Below are positions 55,153 to 63,567 of a stretch of 64,000 bases of DNA, in pieces. The DNA lies in NCBI GenBank assembly GCA_965278995.1, contig OZ257136.1:124001-188000 (forward strand), written 5' to 3'. This stretch comes from JADJYF01 sp965278995 (lineage in GTDB: Bacteria; Pseudomonadota; Gammaproteobacteria; Ga0077536). Made by a program: the position numbers and the translations under genes. The stretch's first letter is position 1, and each line of letters starts with the position of its first letter. The notes beneath the pieces were generated by a model. It had not been told where the DNA came from. It made no database searches and saw only the letters and a list, made by a program, of their open reading frames with translations.

Positions 55153-57353
55153 CCGGTACAGAAAAACTGGCGGAAAGTCACGGCGTCGTCGATGTAACGC
55201 GACGGGTCGCCAATCAGCGGATTCGAACTCGAGACCGGATTGTCTTCACGTATACAGTGTATCTTGTAGTTCTCGTGCAGCGGACCGAGATCCGCTGAAC
55301 ATTTGCCGCAGGCCCAGTAATGACCATCGGCATCGTGTCGTGCATCCAGGCAGCTGCTTGCCTGGAACAACAGCTCACCCGGACGCGACAGTCCCGCCCC
55401 GCCGTTCAAACGGCTCGAGCGAATGCGCGCGCGCTCGACTGCTGTCGCCTCGGCGTCGACCATGCCACCTTCGTCGAGAATGGCACCGTAGATGGAGCGT
55501 GCTGCAGCCGGTGTGATGGCATAGTCTTCGAGGTCCTGATCGATATCGGCCGCCGCGCGATCGAACGGATCGCCGAAGCCGCCGCCACCTGTCCAGCGTA
55601 CCGCGTAAACGTCGGCACCGTTCTGCTGAAAGTTCTCCTGACGCAACTGCAGGATTTCCTCGCGTCCGACGACTTCGCTGGTGTCATTCGGCATCGTGCC
55701 GGCCGCCATGCGCTCAAAGATGTCGCTGTCGCGAAGGAACATGTAGGCGTTGGTCGTCGACGGATACCCGCCCATCATGCCAGGTGAAGTCGGCGTTGCG
55801 TTGCCGGACGAAAGCGTGTCCTGTGTAATGAAATCGGTATTGTGCGGTATGAAGCAGGATTCTGCCGAGAGACCGCCACGATAGCGCCCGGCACCACCCG
55901 AATCCGGCAATTCCTTGCGATACAGGAACAGTACGGGGAAGCTCTGCTCGGTGTGCTCGATGTTTGGCAGCTGACATATCGGTGTCCGTGCCTGCCCGCC
56001 GGTATTGATGCCGTCAGCCATGGAGAACGCGCCGATAGCGCCACCTATCGGGTCGACCAGCAGATAACCGTAGCGCTCACCCCATTGATCGATGCCACGG
56101 AACAGCGTCGCCGGCCACTGGCTGGTGCCACCGATGCACATGATGTCGCGCCTGAGCTCGACATCCGGATAGATCATTTTCGAGATGACGTTGTAGGCCG
56201 GATAGAGCGAGATTTCCATCGATTGTATCGGCGCCGTGGACACAGAGGCAGGAAAATTTGCACAGTTCAGCGTGCCAGGTGTCGGGTCGAACTCGATATG
56301 ACGCAACGCGCCGCCACAGGCGAAATACTGATCCCAGCACAATAGCTCGTTGACGGCGACCATGATCGAACCGCGCCAGCCCGAATAGGTCGCATTCATC
56401 GCGCCTTCCTGCGGTGCCGATCCGTCGTTGTAAAACGTGAGTTTATTCCCTTCCTTTTTCATGCCGAGCACGACGCGATGGGTACGGCGATCGCCCGGGC
56501 GACAAGCTTCGATGTAAGTGCGGTCATACCACTCGCCGTCAGGGACGCGGGACATCTTGTCGAGATAAGATTTCTCGGAATTATCGATCACGCGTTTCAT
56601 CACGCCTTTGACGGTTTCGGCGCCATAGCGCTTGATCAGCTCCAGCACCCGATCGCGCGCCGTCGTATTGCCGGCAATCTGTGCGCGGAAATCGAGAGCG
56701 ACCAGCTGTGGTTTGCGCGAGGCGCGCAGATATACGGCTTCGATGTCGCGCCGGATCTCGTAGTTCTCGATGATCTTGAGCGGCGGCAGCATGATGCCTT
56801 CTTCGTAAACCGATTCAGCTGCTGGGCAGAAACTGCCAGGCGTGATGCCACCGATGTCGTACTGGTGCAGGCAATTCGTCACCCAGCAGAACAGTTCGCC
56901 CTCCCAGAATACCGGGCACAGCAGCATGACATCCTGTTGATGCGCGGCACCGACCCATGGATCATTGGCAATGAACATGTCGCCTTCATTGATGCCGGGG
57001 TTGTCGCTGCGAAACTCCATGGTCCACTTGACCTGAGTGTCGGTCACGCCGGACATGTACTGCATGTAGGGCCCGAAATACACAAACTCGGCGTCCTCGG
57101 TCAGAATCGACGGATTGAGATCGAGTGCATACATCGCAACCGGCGATCCCGAGAGGCGCTGTATCGTTGCACCGTGTTCTTCGTTGATCTGCCACAGGTT
57201 GTGGCGGATGACTTCATACGTGACCGGATCGACGTTCTCATCCCAGCGCTGATGCAACGTGAGCTTGGGCGAGAGGCGCAGCACTTTCGGCGGGACATAG
57301 GGATTCTCGACGCCATTGAAGTCGACATCGGTCATTTCGCTGATACGTGGCAT
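55065..57353 (-). CDS. HyuB-like subunit fused to a small zinc subunit domain (third module)
   Basis: The protein has 762 residues from ATG 57353, with AAAGGGGA upstream. Residues 1 to about 660 are a HyuB domain with AAHQQD and CLHQYD, giving H138, D141 and H163 in H-x2-D-x21-H spacing. Residues about 665-762 carry CxxC pairs at 682/685 and 732/735 with NYK and IDNE between and after them, the pattern of the separate zinc subunit encoded at 3583-3954. Fusing the catalytic and zinc subunits leaves only one further gene, the HyuA at 57705, so the complex may need two polypeptides. Function is probably ATP-dependent carboxylation of a ketone-like substrate. A frame to 57443 has no site. Confidence 0.88.
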   Translation of the reverse strand: MPRISEMTDVDFNGVENPYVPPKVLRLSPKLTLHQRWDENVDPVTYEVIRHNLWQINEEHGATIQRLSGSPVAMYALDLNPSILTEDAEFVYFGPYMQYMSGVTDTQVKWTMEFRSDNPGINEGDMFIANDPWVGAAHQQDVMLLCPVFWEGELFCWVTNCLHQYDIGGITPGSFCPAAESVYEEGIMLPPLKIIENYEIRRDIEAVYLRASRKPQLVALDFRAQIAGNTTARDRVLELIKRYGAETVKGVMKRVIDNSEKSYLDKMSRVPDGEWYDRTYIEACRPGDRRTHRVVLGMKKEGNKLTFYNDGSAPQEGAMNATYSGWRGSIMVAVNELLCWDQYFACGGALRHIEFDPTPGTLNCANFPASVSTAPIQSMEISLYPAYNVISKMIYPDVELRRDIMCIGGTSQWPATLFRGIDQWGERYGYLLVDPIGGAIGAFSMADGINTGGQARTPICQLPNIEHTEQSFPVLFLYRKELPDSGGAGRYRGGLSAESCFIPHNTDFITQDTLSSGNATPTSPGMMGGYPSTTNAYMFLRDSDIFERMAAGTMPNDTSEVVGREEILQLRQENFQQNGADVYAVRWTGGGGFGDPFDRAAADIDQDLEDYAITPAAARSIYGAILDEGGMVDAEATAVERARIRSSRLNGGAGLSRPGELLFQASSCLDARHDADGHYWACGKCSADLGPLHENYKIHCIREDNPVSSSNPLIGDPSRYIDDAVTFRQFFCTGCGSLIDNEIAVATDVVLHDLIPAQVAAQ

Positions 57354-57704
57354 GGACTGTCCCCTTTCAGAATGTAGTGTCGGTCTGCGTAACGCGATAG
57401 TGCCGTAGTTCCGGCCGCGACCTAAGTGCAGTGCTAACCACACAACAGTCGCGACTCAGAACGAGGTGACGTCGGGCTGGCCCCTTCCTGGCAGCGGCTT
57501 CGTTGTGGGCCGCAGCAGATAGACTGCTGCTTCGGCTCACGTTACGTCGCCCATCCCTGGTCGACTTCACTTCCGCTCGCACTGCGCTGTACCATCCGTG
57601 GCCCGCTGGCGCGAGAGGTCGCCTCCGCAGCAGTCTATCTGCCGCTGCGAGACGATTGGAAGTATTGGGCATGGTTCAATCTCGGCTTATTCGGCTTTTG
57701 ACGA
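57354..57704. other. 351-bp spacer between third-module HyuA and HyuB genes
   Basis: Unusually long for two genes expected to work together. It holds a near-copy of the flank of the 20.7-kb hairpin element (57400-57419) and a large inverted repeat (57491-57648). No ORF with recognisable content was found. Confidence 0.55.
57491..57648. repeat. 22-bp inverted repeat with an 18-nt insertion in one arm
   Basis: The right arm 57627-57648 is the exact reverse complement of 57491-57498 joined to 57517-57530. The left arm has 18 extra bases (57499-57516) that bring a small GCGGC/GCCGC hairpin. The arms are separated by 96 nt. The structure lies between the hyuA and hyuB genes of the third module and could form a cruciform or an RNA hairpin that modulates hyuB expression. 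Confidence 0.8.
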
Positions 57705-59822
57705 TCAATTCCAGTTCGGATCGATCAGAAAGTTGCCCAGTGCGTCGACGGCGATGCGTTGCTGGGGGTGAACGACCATCGAGGTTGTCGTGGTCTCGAC
57801 GACGCAGGGGCCGACGATGGCGTTGCCGGGCTTCAATGCGTAGCCGTTGAATATCGGTGTCGGCGCAAGGCGTTTCCACTCGGCCCAGTAGATGTCACGG
57901 GTGCCGGTCTGCGCGTCGGGTGGAATGACGTCCGTCAGTTCAGTGGCGGCGATGAGTCTGGGTTTGAGCGAGACGGCTGAAGAGCGGCAGCGGAACGTCA
58001 CCATTTCCAGGCGCGCACCACGTAGTGCAGCGCCATGGCCGTAGAGCCGTTCATAGCGCGCGACGAAACGTTCGCGAAGGCCGTCGAGGTCGGTTTGGTC
58101 GAGTACGCCACTATCGAGGTCGACTTCGACTTCGTTGATCTGCCCGCGATGGCGCATGTCAATCGAGAAGCGGAAGTGATGGCGAGAGGCATCGACGCCA
58201 TCTTCGAGCAGATGCGCACGGCCTTTGTCGTAGAGGCTGGTCAGCATCGCGTTCACTTTTGGTAGTTCGAACGGCGAGGACATGATGTTGACCTGTTCAT
58301 CGACGTGCAGGATGTCGGCCGAAGCGGCGCCGAAAGCGCACCAGACAGCAGCTGTGTCGCCTTGCGGAACAATGACTTTGGCGACTCCGAGTTCGCGCGC
58401 CGCGACACCCATGTGTACCGGGCCCGCGCCGCCAAAGGCGTAGACGACGAACTCGCGCGGATCGAGGCCTTTGGTCACGGTCATCTTGCGGATGAGATCG
58501 GCCATCTGGAATTCCGCGATGGTCGCCACACCGCTCGCCAGTTCGTAGACACTCATGCCGATCTCGTCGGCCAGCAGCTGCAGCGCTGCCACCGACGCGG
58601 CGCGGTCGAGCTTGATGGTGCCGCCAGCGAAGTTATTTGGATCGAGATAGCCAAGGACAAGGTCGGCGTCGGTCGTTGTTGGTACGGTGCCGCCTTTGCC
58701 ATAGCAGACCGGACCCGGATCGGCCCCGGCACTGTCTGGTCCGACGCGCAGACTGCGCGTGGTTTTGTCGATGCGGACTTTGCTACCGCCGCCAGTGCCG
58801 AGTGTCTGCACGTCGACTTTCGGCAGAAAATATTCGTACTGATGCACGAGGCTCTTGTAGGAAACAATAGGCGCGCTATTGTGAATGACGCCGACGTCGA
58901 ATGACGTGCCGCCGAGATCGGTCGTAATGATGTTCGGGGTATTCATCAGCTGGCCGAGAAAGACCGAACCGGTGACACCGGCAACCGGGCCGGAGTCGAG
59001 GGTCAGCAGCGGCGCTTCCTGCGCTTTGCGCACGGTGATCGTGCCACCGGCGCACTGTGTGATCTGCAGCGGTGGTTTGAGGCCGGTTTCCTTCAGTTGG
59101 CGATCGAGTCGCGTCACATAACCAACAGTGACCGGGCCGATGTAGGCATTCAACGCGACTGCCGTGGTCCGTTCGTATTCGCCCCACTTGGGCGCGAGTT
59201 CGCTCGAGCACGTGATATAGAGTGCCGGCGCCAGCTCCAGGGCAAGCGCTTTGATGCGGAGTTCGTGTTTCGGCTCGAGAAACGACCACAGGCAGCAGAT
59301 GGCAAGCGCCTCGCAACCGGCATCGCGCAGTTCGATGATCGCCTGGCGCGCTTCGTCCTCGTTGAGCTCAACGACAACTTTGCCAAAACAGTCGACTCGC
59401 TCCGAGACACCTCGGATGAGACGTTTCGGGATCAGCGGTTCCGGTTTGCTGCTTTCCGGAATGTGCACGATCAGCTTGATGTCCTGGCCGGCCAGCCCAC
59501 GCGAGCCGCGCATGATATGAATGACGTCATTATGGCCTTTGGTCGTGATCAGGCCGACTTTGGCGCCGCGGCGCTGAATGATCGTATTGGTGCCGACCGT
59601 CGTACCGTGCGCGAGCACCGTGATTGAATCGAGCAATTGCGGCAGATCCATGCCGATTTTTTTCGCGGCGCGTGAGATGGCCTCGATCACACCTTCGGCG
59701 AAGTTAGCTGGTGTCGAAGGTGCCTTGGCGATGGTCAATTGACCGCTGTCGTCCATCAGCACGCAATCGGTAAATGTACCGCCTATATCGAGGCCACAAA
59801 GGTAGGAACTCAAGACTGTCAT
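57705..59822 (-). CDS. Hydantoinase A/oxoprolinase-family protein (third module)
   Basis: The protein has 705 residues from ATG 59822. GLDIGGTFTDCVL at the N-terminus, TTDLGGTSFDVGVI near 300 and AFGGAGPVHMG are the family motifs. GGGGGAG directly abuts ATG, so the codon TTG 59813, 9 nt downstream of it, may be the real start. The size fits AcxA/ApcC-like chains. It is transcribed from a TATAAT-containing promoter with a palindrome and lies 351 bp upstream of the fused HyuB gene. Confidence 0.9.
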   Translation of the reverse strand: MTVLSSYLCGLDIGGTFTDCVLMDDSGQLTIAKAPSTPANFAEGVIEAISRAAKKIGMDLPQLLDSITVLAHGTTVGTNTIIQRRGAKVGLITTKGHNDVIHIMRGSRGLAGQDIKLIVHIPESSKPEPLIPKRLIRGVSERVDCFGKVVVELNEDEARQAIIELRDAGCEALAICCLWSFLEPKHELRIKALALELAPALYITCSSELAPKWGEYERTTAVALNAYIGPVTVGYVTRLDRQLKETGLKPPLQITQCAGGTITVRKAQEAPLLTLDSGPVAGVTGSVFLGQLMNTPNIITTDLGGTSFDVGVIHNSAPIVSYKSLVHQYEYFLPKVDVQTLGTGGGSKVRIDKTTRSLRVGPDSAGADPGPVCYGKGGTVPTTTDADLVLGYLDPNNFAGGTIKLDRAASVAALQLLADEIGMSVYELASGVATIAEFQMADLIRKMTVTKGLDPREFVVYAFGGAGPVHMGVAARELGVAKVIVPQGDTAAVWCAFGAASADILHVDEQVNIMSSPFELPKVNAMLTSLYDKGRAHLLEDGVDASRHHFRFSIDMRHRGQINEVEVDLDSGVLDQTDLDGLRERFVARYERLYGHGAALRGARLEMVTFRCRSSAVSLKPRLIAATELTDVIPPDAQTGTRDIYWAEWKRLAPTPIFNGYALKPGNAIVGPCVVETTTTSMVVHPQQRIAVDALGNFLIDPNWN

Positions 59823-59873
59823 CTCCCCCGGCTCGCCGCGACTTTCCTGCAGCGGCGGAATCTGTTAATAATC

Positions 59874-59894
59874 GAATGTTCATTCAAAATTATA
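59874..59894 (-). promoter_or_regulatory. Probable promoter and operator of the third HyuA gene
   Basis: On the minus strand a perfect TATAAT (59894-59889) is followed at once by the palindrome GAATG-TT-CATTC (59874-59885), placed near the expected transcription start. No good -35 box is visible. The arrangement suits a TetR-type repressor that blocks initiation. It also lies upstream of the divergent crotonase gene. Confidence 0.5.
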
Positions 59895-60000
59895 CATCTC
59901 CTGCCAGCTGCTATGACCATTGCGTTTGCCCGCAATGGCGGTACCGTCGCGATTTGCGACTATGATTGAGCAGCCAGCACTCATTGCCGAGGACAGCCCC

Positions 60001-60792
60001 ATGGTCGAGCCGGTACTGCTGCATCAGTTGGACGCACGAGGTGTCATCACGCTGACGCTTAATCGACCTGAAGTGAACAATGCCTACGATATGGAGATGC
60101 TCCGAGCGCTCGGCGATGTGGTCGAGGCACTGGCGGCGTCGCCACGAGTCAGGGTCGTGGTCATTCGCGCCACGGGTGCACATTTTCAGGCGGGCGCCGA
60201 TTTGAACTGGTTGGCCAAGGTCGCGCAGATGGATGCCTCGCAGAACCATCTGGCTTCGATCACGACAGCGTTGACGCTGCGCCGGCTGAATCAACTCGAC
60301 AAACCGACCATCGCGCTCGTCCAGGGCGCCTGCATGGGTGGTGGCACCGGGGTCATCGCGTCCTGCGATATCGTGATTGCGGAAAGTACTGCCCGCTTCG
60401 CCATCAGCGAGGCGCGCTGGGGTATGGTGGCGACAATCATTTTTCCGCAACTGATCGGCGCCATCGGCATCCGCCAGCTCCGGCGCTATGCGCTCACCTG
60501 CGAGCGCTTTGACGCAGCGCAGGCGCGAGCTATCGGTCTCGTTCATGAACTCTGTGCGCCTGGTCAGCTCGATGCCGCCGCCGCGCCGATTATCGATAGC
60601 CTGCTGAGCGTCGCACCTGGCGCCATGACGTTGTCGAAGCGGAGCGCGCTCAAGCAGTCTGATTCTCTGGTCACGGACGCCGAGTTTGCACGTCTGGTCG
60701 ACGAGCACGCCACGCAGCGACAATCGGCGGAAGCTGCGGAAGGTCTGGCGAGCTACTTCGAGAAGCGTCCGGCGAACTGGTTTCTGCCATAA
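60001..60792 (+). CDS. Enoyl-CoA hydratase/isomerase family protein (LiuC/AtuE-like)
   Basis: The protein has 263 residues from ATG 60001, with GAGGA 8 nt upstream; ATG 59962 is a longer option. The oxyanion-hole region GAHFQAGADLNWLA and GACMGGGTGVIASCDI define a crotonase. The first catalytic glutamate of classical hydratases (after GGG) is glycine here, while the second (SEARWG) is kept. Together with IGIRQLRRYALTCERFDAAQ this resembles methylglutaconyl-CoA or isohexenylglutaconyl-CoA hydratases from leucine or terpenoid degradation. It is divergent from the third carboxylase module and could process its product. Confidence 0.85.
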   Translation: MVEPVLLHQLDARGVITLTLNRPEVNNAYDMEMLRALGDVVEALAASPRVRVVVIRATGAHFQAGADLNWLAKVAQMDASQNHLASITTALTLRRLNQLDKPTIALVQGACMGGGTGVIASCDIVIAESTARFAISEARWGMVATIIFPQLIGAIGIRQLRRYALTCERFDAAQARAIGLVHELCAPGQLDAAAAPIIDSLLSVAPGAMTLSKRSALKQSDSLVTDAEFARLVDEHATQRQSAEAAEGLASYFEKRPANWFLP

Positions 60793-60811
60793 GCGTGGCC
60801 GTCGCATAGGC

Positions 60812-62146
60812 ATGCCGTACTGGCCCGCCTGTTGTGCCGTACCTGAGCGCGACCTGAAGTCCCTGGTGGCAGGGTTTGCCGACTGCGAGCGCCTGTCGCA
60901 GGCGGCTCTGGCTGCCGGCCAACGACGCCAATTGACGCTGCTGCTGCAATGGGCCACCGATAGGGTCCCGTGGTATGCGGGTTGGCGGACTCAGGTCGAG
61001 CAGCTCAGCGCTGCTGTCGAGGACCCGGCGACGTTCTGGTCGCATTGGCGGACTTTGCCAATGCTGACCAAGGCGGACTTGCGTCAGCACGCGTTGCGGC
61101 TGTGCGCGCCGTCCCTTCCACCGTCGCATCATCCGGCCTTGAAAGCGGAAACTTCCGGTTCGACCGGGACACCCATATCACTGCATACGACACAGATGAC
61201 TCGTCGGGTGTGGGAGGCGCTTTCGATCCGCGAGCATCACTGGCAACAGCGTGATTTCGGCAAACGCCTCGGTGTCGTGCGCTATCTGCCGGCGCTTGCA
61301 GACGAGCCACGTGGCGTGCGACTACCGAGCTGGGGTGTGCCGGTCGAAGTGCTGTATTCGTCCGGGCCGGCCTCGGCCATCCATATTGCGCAGCCGATAG
61401 CCGCTATAGCCAGGTGGCTGCAGGCGTTCGATCCACACTATCTGCTGGTGAGCCCGACAGTCGCAGCGGCGGTGCTGGAACAGCTTGGGGAACGTCCGCC
61501 CGCACTCGAGGAAGTCCGTTTTGCTTTCGAGCCGGTACCGGCCGAGCTCGAGCGCACGCTCGAGCTTCGCTGGGGCGTTCGTTGCAGCGACCTGTATTCG
61601 GCGGGCGAAGTCGGACATATCGCGTTTCGCTGCCGCGAGCAGGCGCGTCTGCACGTGCAGAGCGAGAATGTGCTGGTGGAATTGCTCGACGACGATGACC
61701 AGCCGACGCCACCGGGCATGCTTGGGCGGGTCATCGTGACGTCGCTGCATAATTTCGCGACGCCCCTGGTCCGCTACGAACTGGGCGACTATGCCAGCAG
61801 TGGCGATGCTTGTGCATGCGGTCGCTCGTCGCCGGTACTGGCAGAGGTTCGTGGTCGCGTCCGTCATCTGGCGCGGCGGCCTGACGGCACGACCTATTGG
61901 CCCGTGGCACTGAAACGTATCGGTGCTGTCGCCGCGGTGCGCCAGTGTCAGTACGTGCAGACCGGCCTCGATGCCATCGAGATCCGGCTCGTACTGGAAC
62001 GGCCCTTGACGCTGCAGGAGGCGGACCGTGTGTGCGAACTGGCGCGGTTGGCGCTGGGCTATCCCTATCGCATCGAACTGGTGCCAGTGGCGTCGCTTCC
62101 GCCTGGGCCGGGAGGCAAGTTCGAGGAATTCCTGTCGGCGCTTTGA
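60812..62146 (+). CDS. PaaK-like AMP-forming acid-CoA ligase or adenylate-forming enzyme
   Basis: The protein has 444 residues from ATG 60812, 19 bp after the crotonase gene. KAETSGSTGTPISLHT is the AMP-binding loop, DLYSAGEVGHIAFRC and PLVRYELGDYA are further adenylation motifs of the phenylacetate-CoA ligase/F390 synthetase group. It may activate an aromatic or acyl acid as CoA or transfer an acyl group. With the crotonase it would feed a CoA-ester pathway. It overlaps the convergent acyltransferase gene by 82 bp. Confidence 0.85.
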   Translation: MPYWPACCAVPERDLKSLVAGFADCERLSQAALAAGQRRQLTLLLQWATDRVPWYAGWRTQVEQLSAAVEDPATFWSHWRTLPMLTKADLRQHALRLCAPSLPPSHHPALKAETSGSTGTPISLHTTQMTRRVWEALSIREHHWQQRDFGKRLGVVRYLPALADEPRGVRLPSWGVPVEVLYSSGPASAIHIAQPIAAIARWLQAFDPHYLLVSPTVAAAVLEQLGERPPALEEVRFAFEPVPAELERTLELRWGVRCSDLYSAGEVGHIAFRCREQARLHVQSENVLVELLDDDDQPTPPGMLGRVIVTSLHNFATPLVRYELGDYASSGDACACGRSSPVLAEVRGRVRHLARRPDGTTYWPVALKRIGAVAAVRQCQYVQTGLDAIEIRLVLERPLTLQEADRVCELARLALGYPYRIELVPVASLPPGPGGKFEEFLSAL

Positions 62147-63567
62147 ATACTTTCGTTGGCACTGAAATGATGTTCGATCGTTCGCGCGTAATAGTCGATC
62201 AAGGCCATCTCAGCAGGATTGATCCGCAGCTGACCATCCTCCGCCAGAAGCAGGTGCCGTATGCACATCATGTGGATCGCGTTGTCGACCGCGTAGCTGT
62301 TGGCGGCATCGAAGATGAGATGTCCGGCGTCGCCTTGGCGCAGCCGATCGAGGCGTTGCTGAATAGCGGCGCGGAGTTCCGCTTCGCTGTAAGCTTGAGC
62401 GGGATTGTCGCGCAGCGTCAGCGCGATCAGGGGCACTGACAACACCGGAATGATCGCGGCGACCTGCGCTGACAATGTCTCCGCAAGATGGGCAACCTGC
62501 ACAAAGCGGTCATCCTGGGACCCATCGCGAAAATCGATGCCGCGCTCGCTGCAATACTGACGCAATGACAACGGCCGGCCGAACTGAACCGCAGCATAGC
62601 CAAAGCGGCGCCATCGATTGCGCATCCCCAATGTGAGATTCTTTGATACGAATCCGAGTGTATTGCCGACGGCGACAAGCACACTTGGGCGCCGTCCGTC
62701 GGACCGCGCTTCCAGCAGCAAAGTGCGATCTTCAAGCACGCGGTCGTAGTTGATACCGACCGGAATGAACACCACATCGCGGTCCTGTTTCGGGTCGAAT
62801 CCGCGCACCATGTAATCGATGAGGCCGAGTTTCGGCGCGCGCAGGCGACCGTCGCGGCTCAAGCCGCCTTCCGGAAAAACGGCTTGAACAATCCCTCCTT
62901 CAAGAGCCATCTGCACGTAACGGGCGAGGACTTTACGATAGAGTTCGTCGCCCGAACCGCGGCGCACGAAGTAGGCGCCCATCGACCGGATCAGCTGCTG
63001 CACCGGCCATACGCGCGCCCATTCACCAACGGCATAAGAGAGTGCGGCGTGCCTGACGGCCATGTACGAGGCAAGCAGGTAATCCATGTTGCTGCGATGA
63101 TTGATGACGAAGACGAGGCTCGATCGCGCTGGAATGCCGAGGAATGCCGCTTTGTCGGCGTAGACCACACGCACCCAGTAGAACAGGCGCACCAGTCCAC
63201 GCGAAATCCAGTTGCCGACGCGGAAATACATGTAGGCGTTGAAAGAAGGGCAGATTTCCGTCGCGTACTGGCGGACTCTTTCAATGGCAACGGACTGCGG
63301 TACGCCTTGCGCCTGAGCCCAATTGCGGGCGACTTCGAGCACAGCCGCATCGTAGATCAGCCGATCAATCAGCACCTGCCGGCGATTGAGTTTGAACGGT
63401 GGCAGTTCCAGGCGCAGTCGACGGTTCATTTCGTCGATCGCCTGATTGACCTTGCGCCGAAAGACCCAACGCACGCTCGGTACGAGAATGCGTTCGAGCA
63501 GCAGCCAGCCGCCCGCGGCGAGCAGCAGCGCAAGCAGCCACACCGGTATCTCGATGGTTTCGGTCAA
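62065..63567 (-). CDS. PlsB/PlsC-superfamily glycerolipid acyltransferase
   Basis: The protein has 500 residues from TTG 63567, whose TTGA overlaps the stop of the methyltransferase gene. It has an N-terminal membrane helix (PVWLLALLLAAGGWLLLE), the catalytic H-x4-D motif NHRSNMDYLL (H157, D162) and VFPEGGLSRDG in the third block. Length and motifs fit the PlsB-like glycerol-3-phosphate acyltransferase branch rather than small PlsC. The last residues lie inside the overlap with the convergent ligase gene and look low-complexity. Confidence 0.85.
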   Translation of the reverse strand: MTETIEIPVWLLALLLAAGGWLLLERILVPSVRWVFRRKVNQAIDEMNRRLRLELPPFKLNRRQVLIDRLIYDAAVLEVARNWAQAQGVPQSVAIERVRQYATEICPSFNAYMYFRVGNWISRGLVRLFYWVRVVYADKAAFLGIPARSSLVFVINHRSNMDYLLASYMAVRHAALSYAVGEWARVWPVQQLIRSMGAYFVRRGSGDELYRKVLARYVQMALEGGIVQAVFPEGGLSRDGRLRAPKLGLIDYMVRGFDPKQDRDVVFIPVGINYDRVLEDRTLLLEARSDGRRPSVLVAVGNTLGFVSKNLTLGMRNRWRRFGYAAVQFGRPLSLRQYCSERGIDFRDGSQDDRFVQVAHLAETLSAQVAAIIPVLSVPLIALTLRDNPAQAYSEAELRAAIQQRLDRLRQGDAGHLIFDAANSYAVDNAIHMMCIRHLLLAEDGQLRINPAEMALIDYYARTIEHHFSANESIQSADRNSSNLPPGPGGSDATGTSSMR

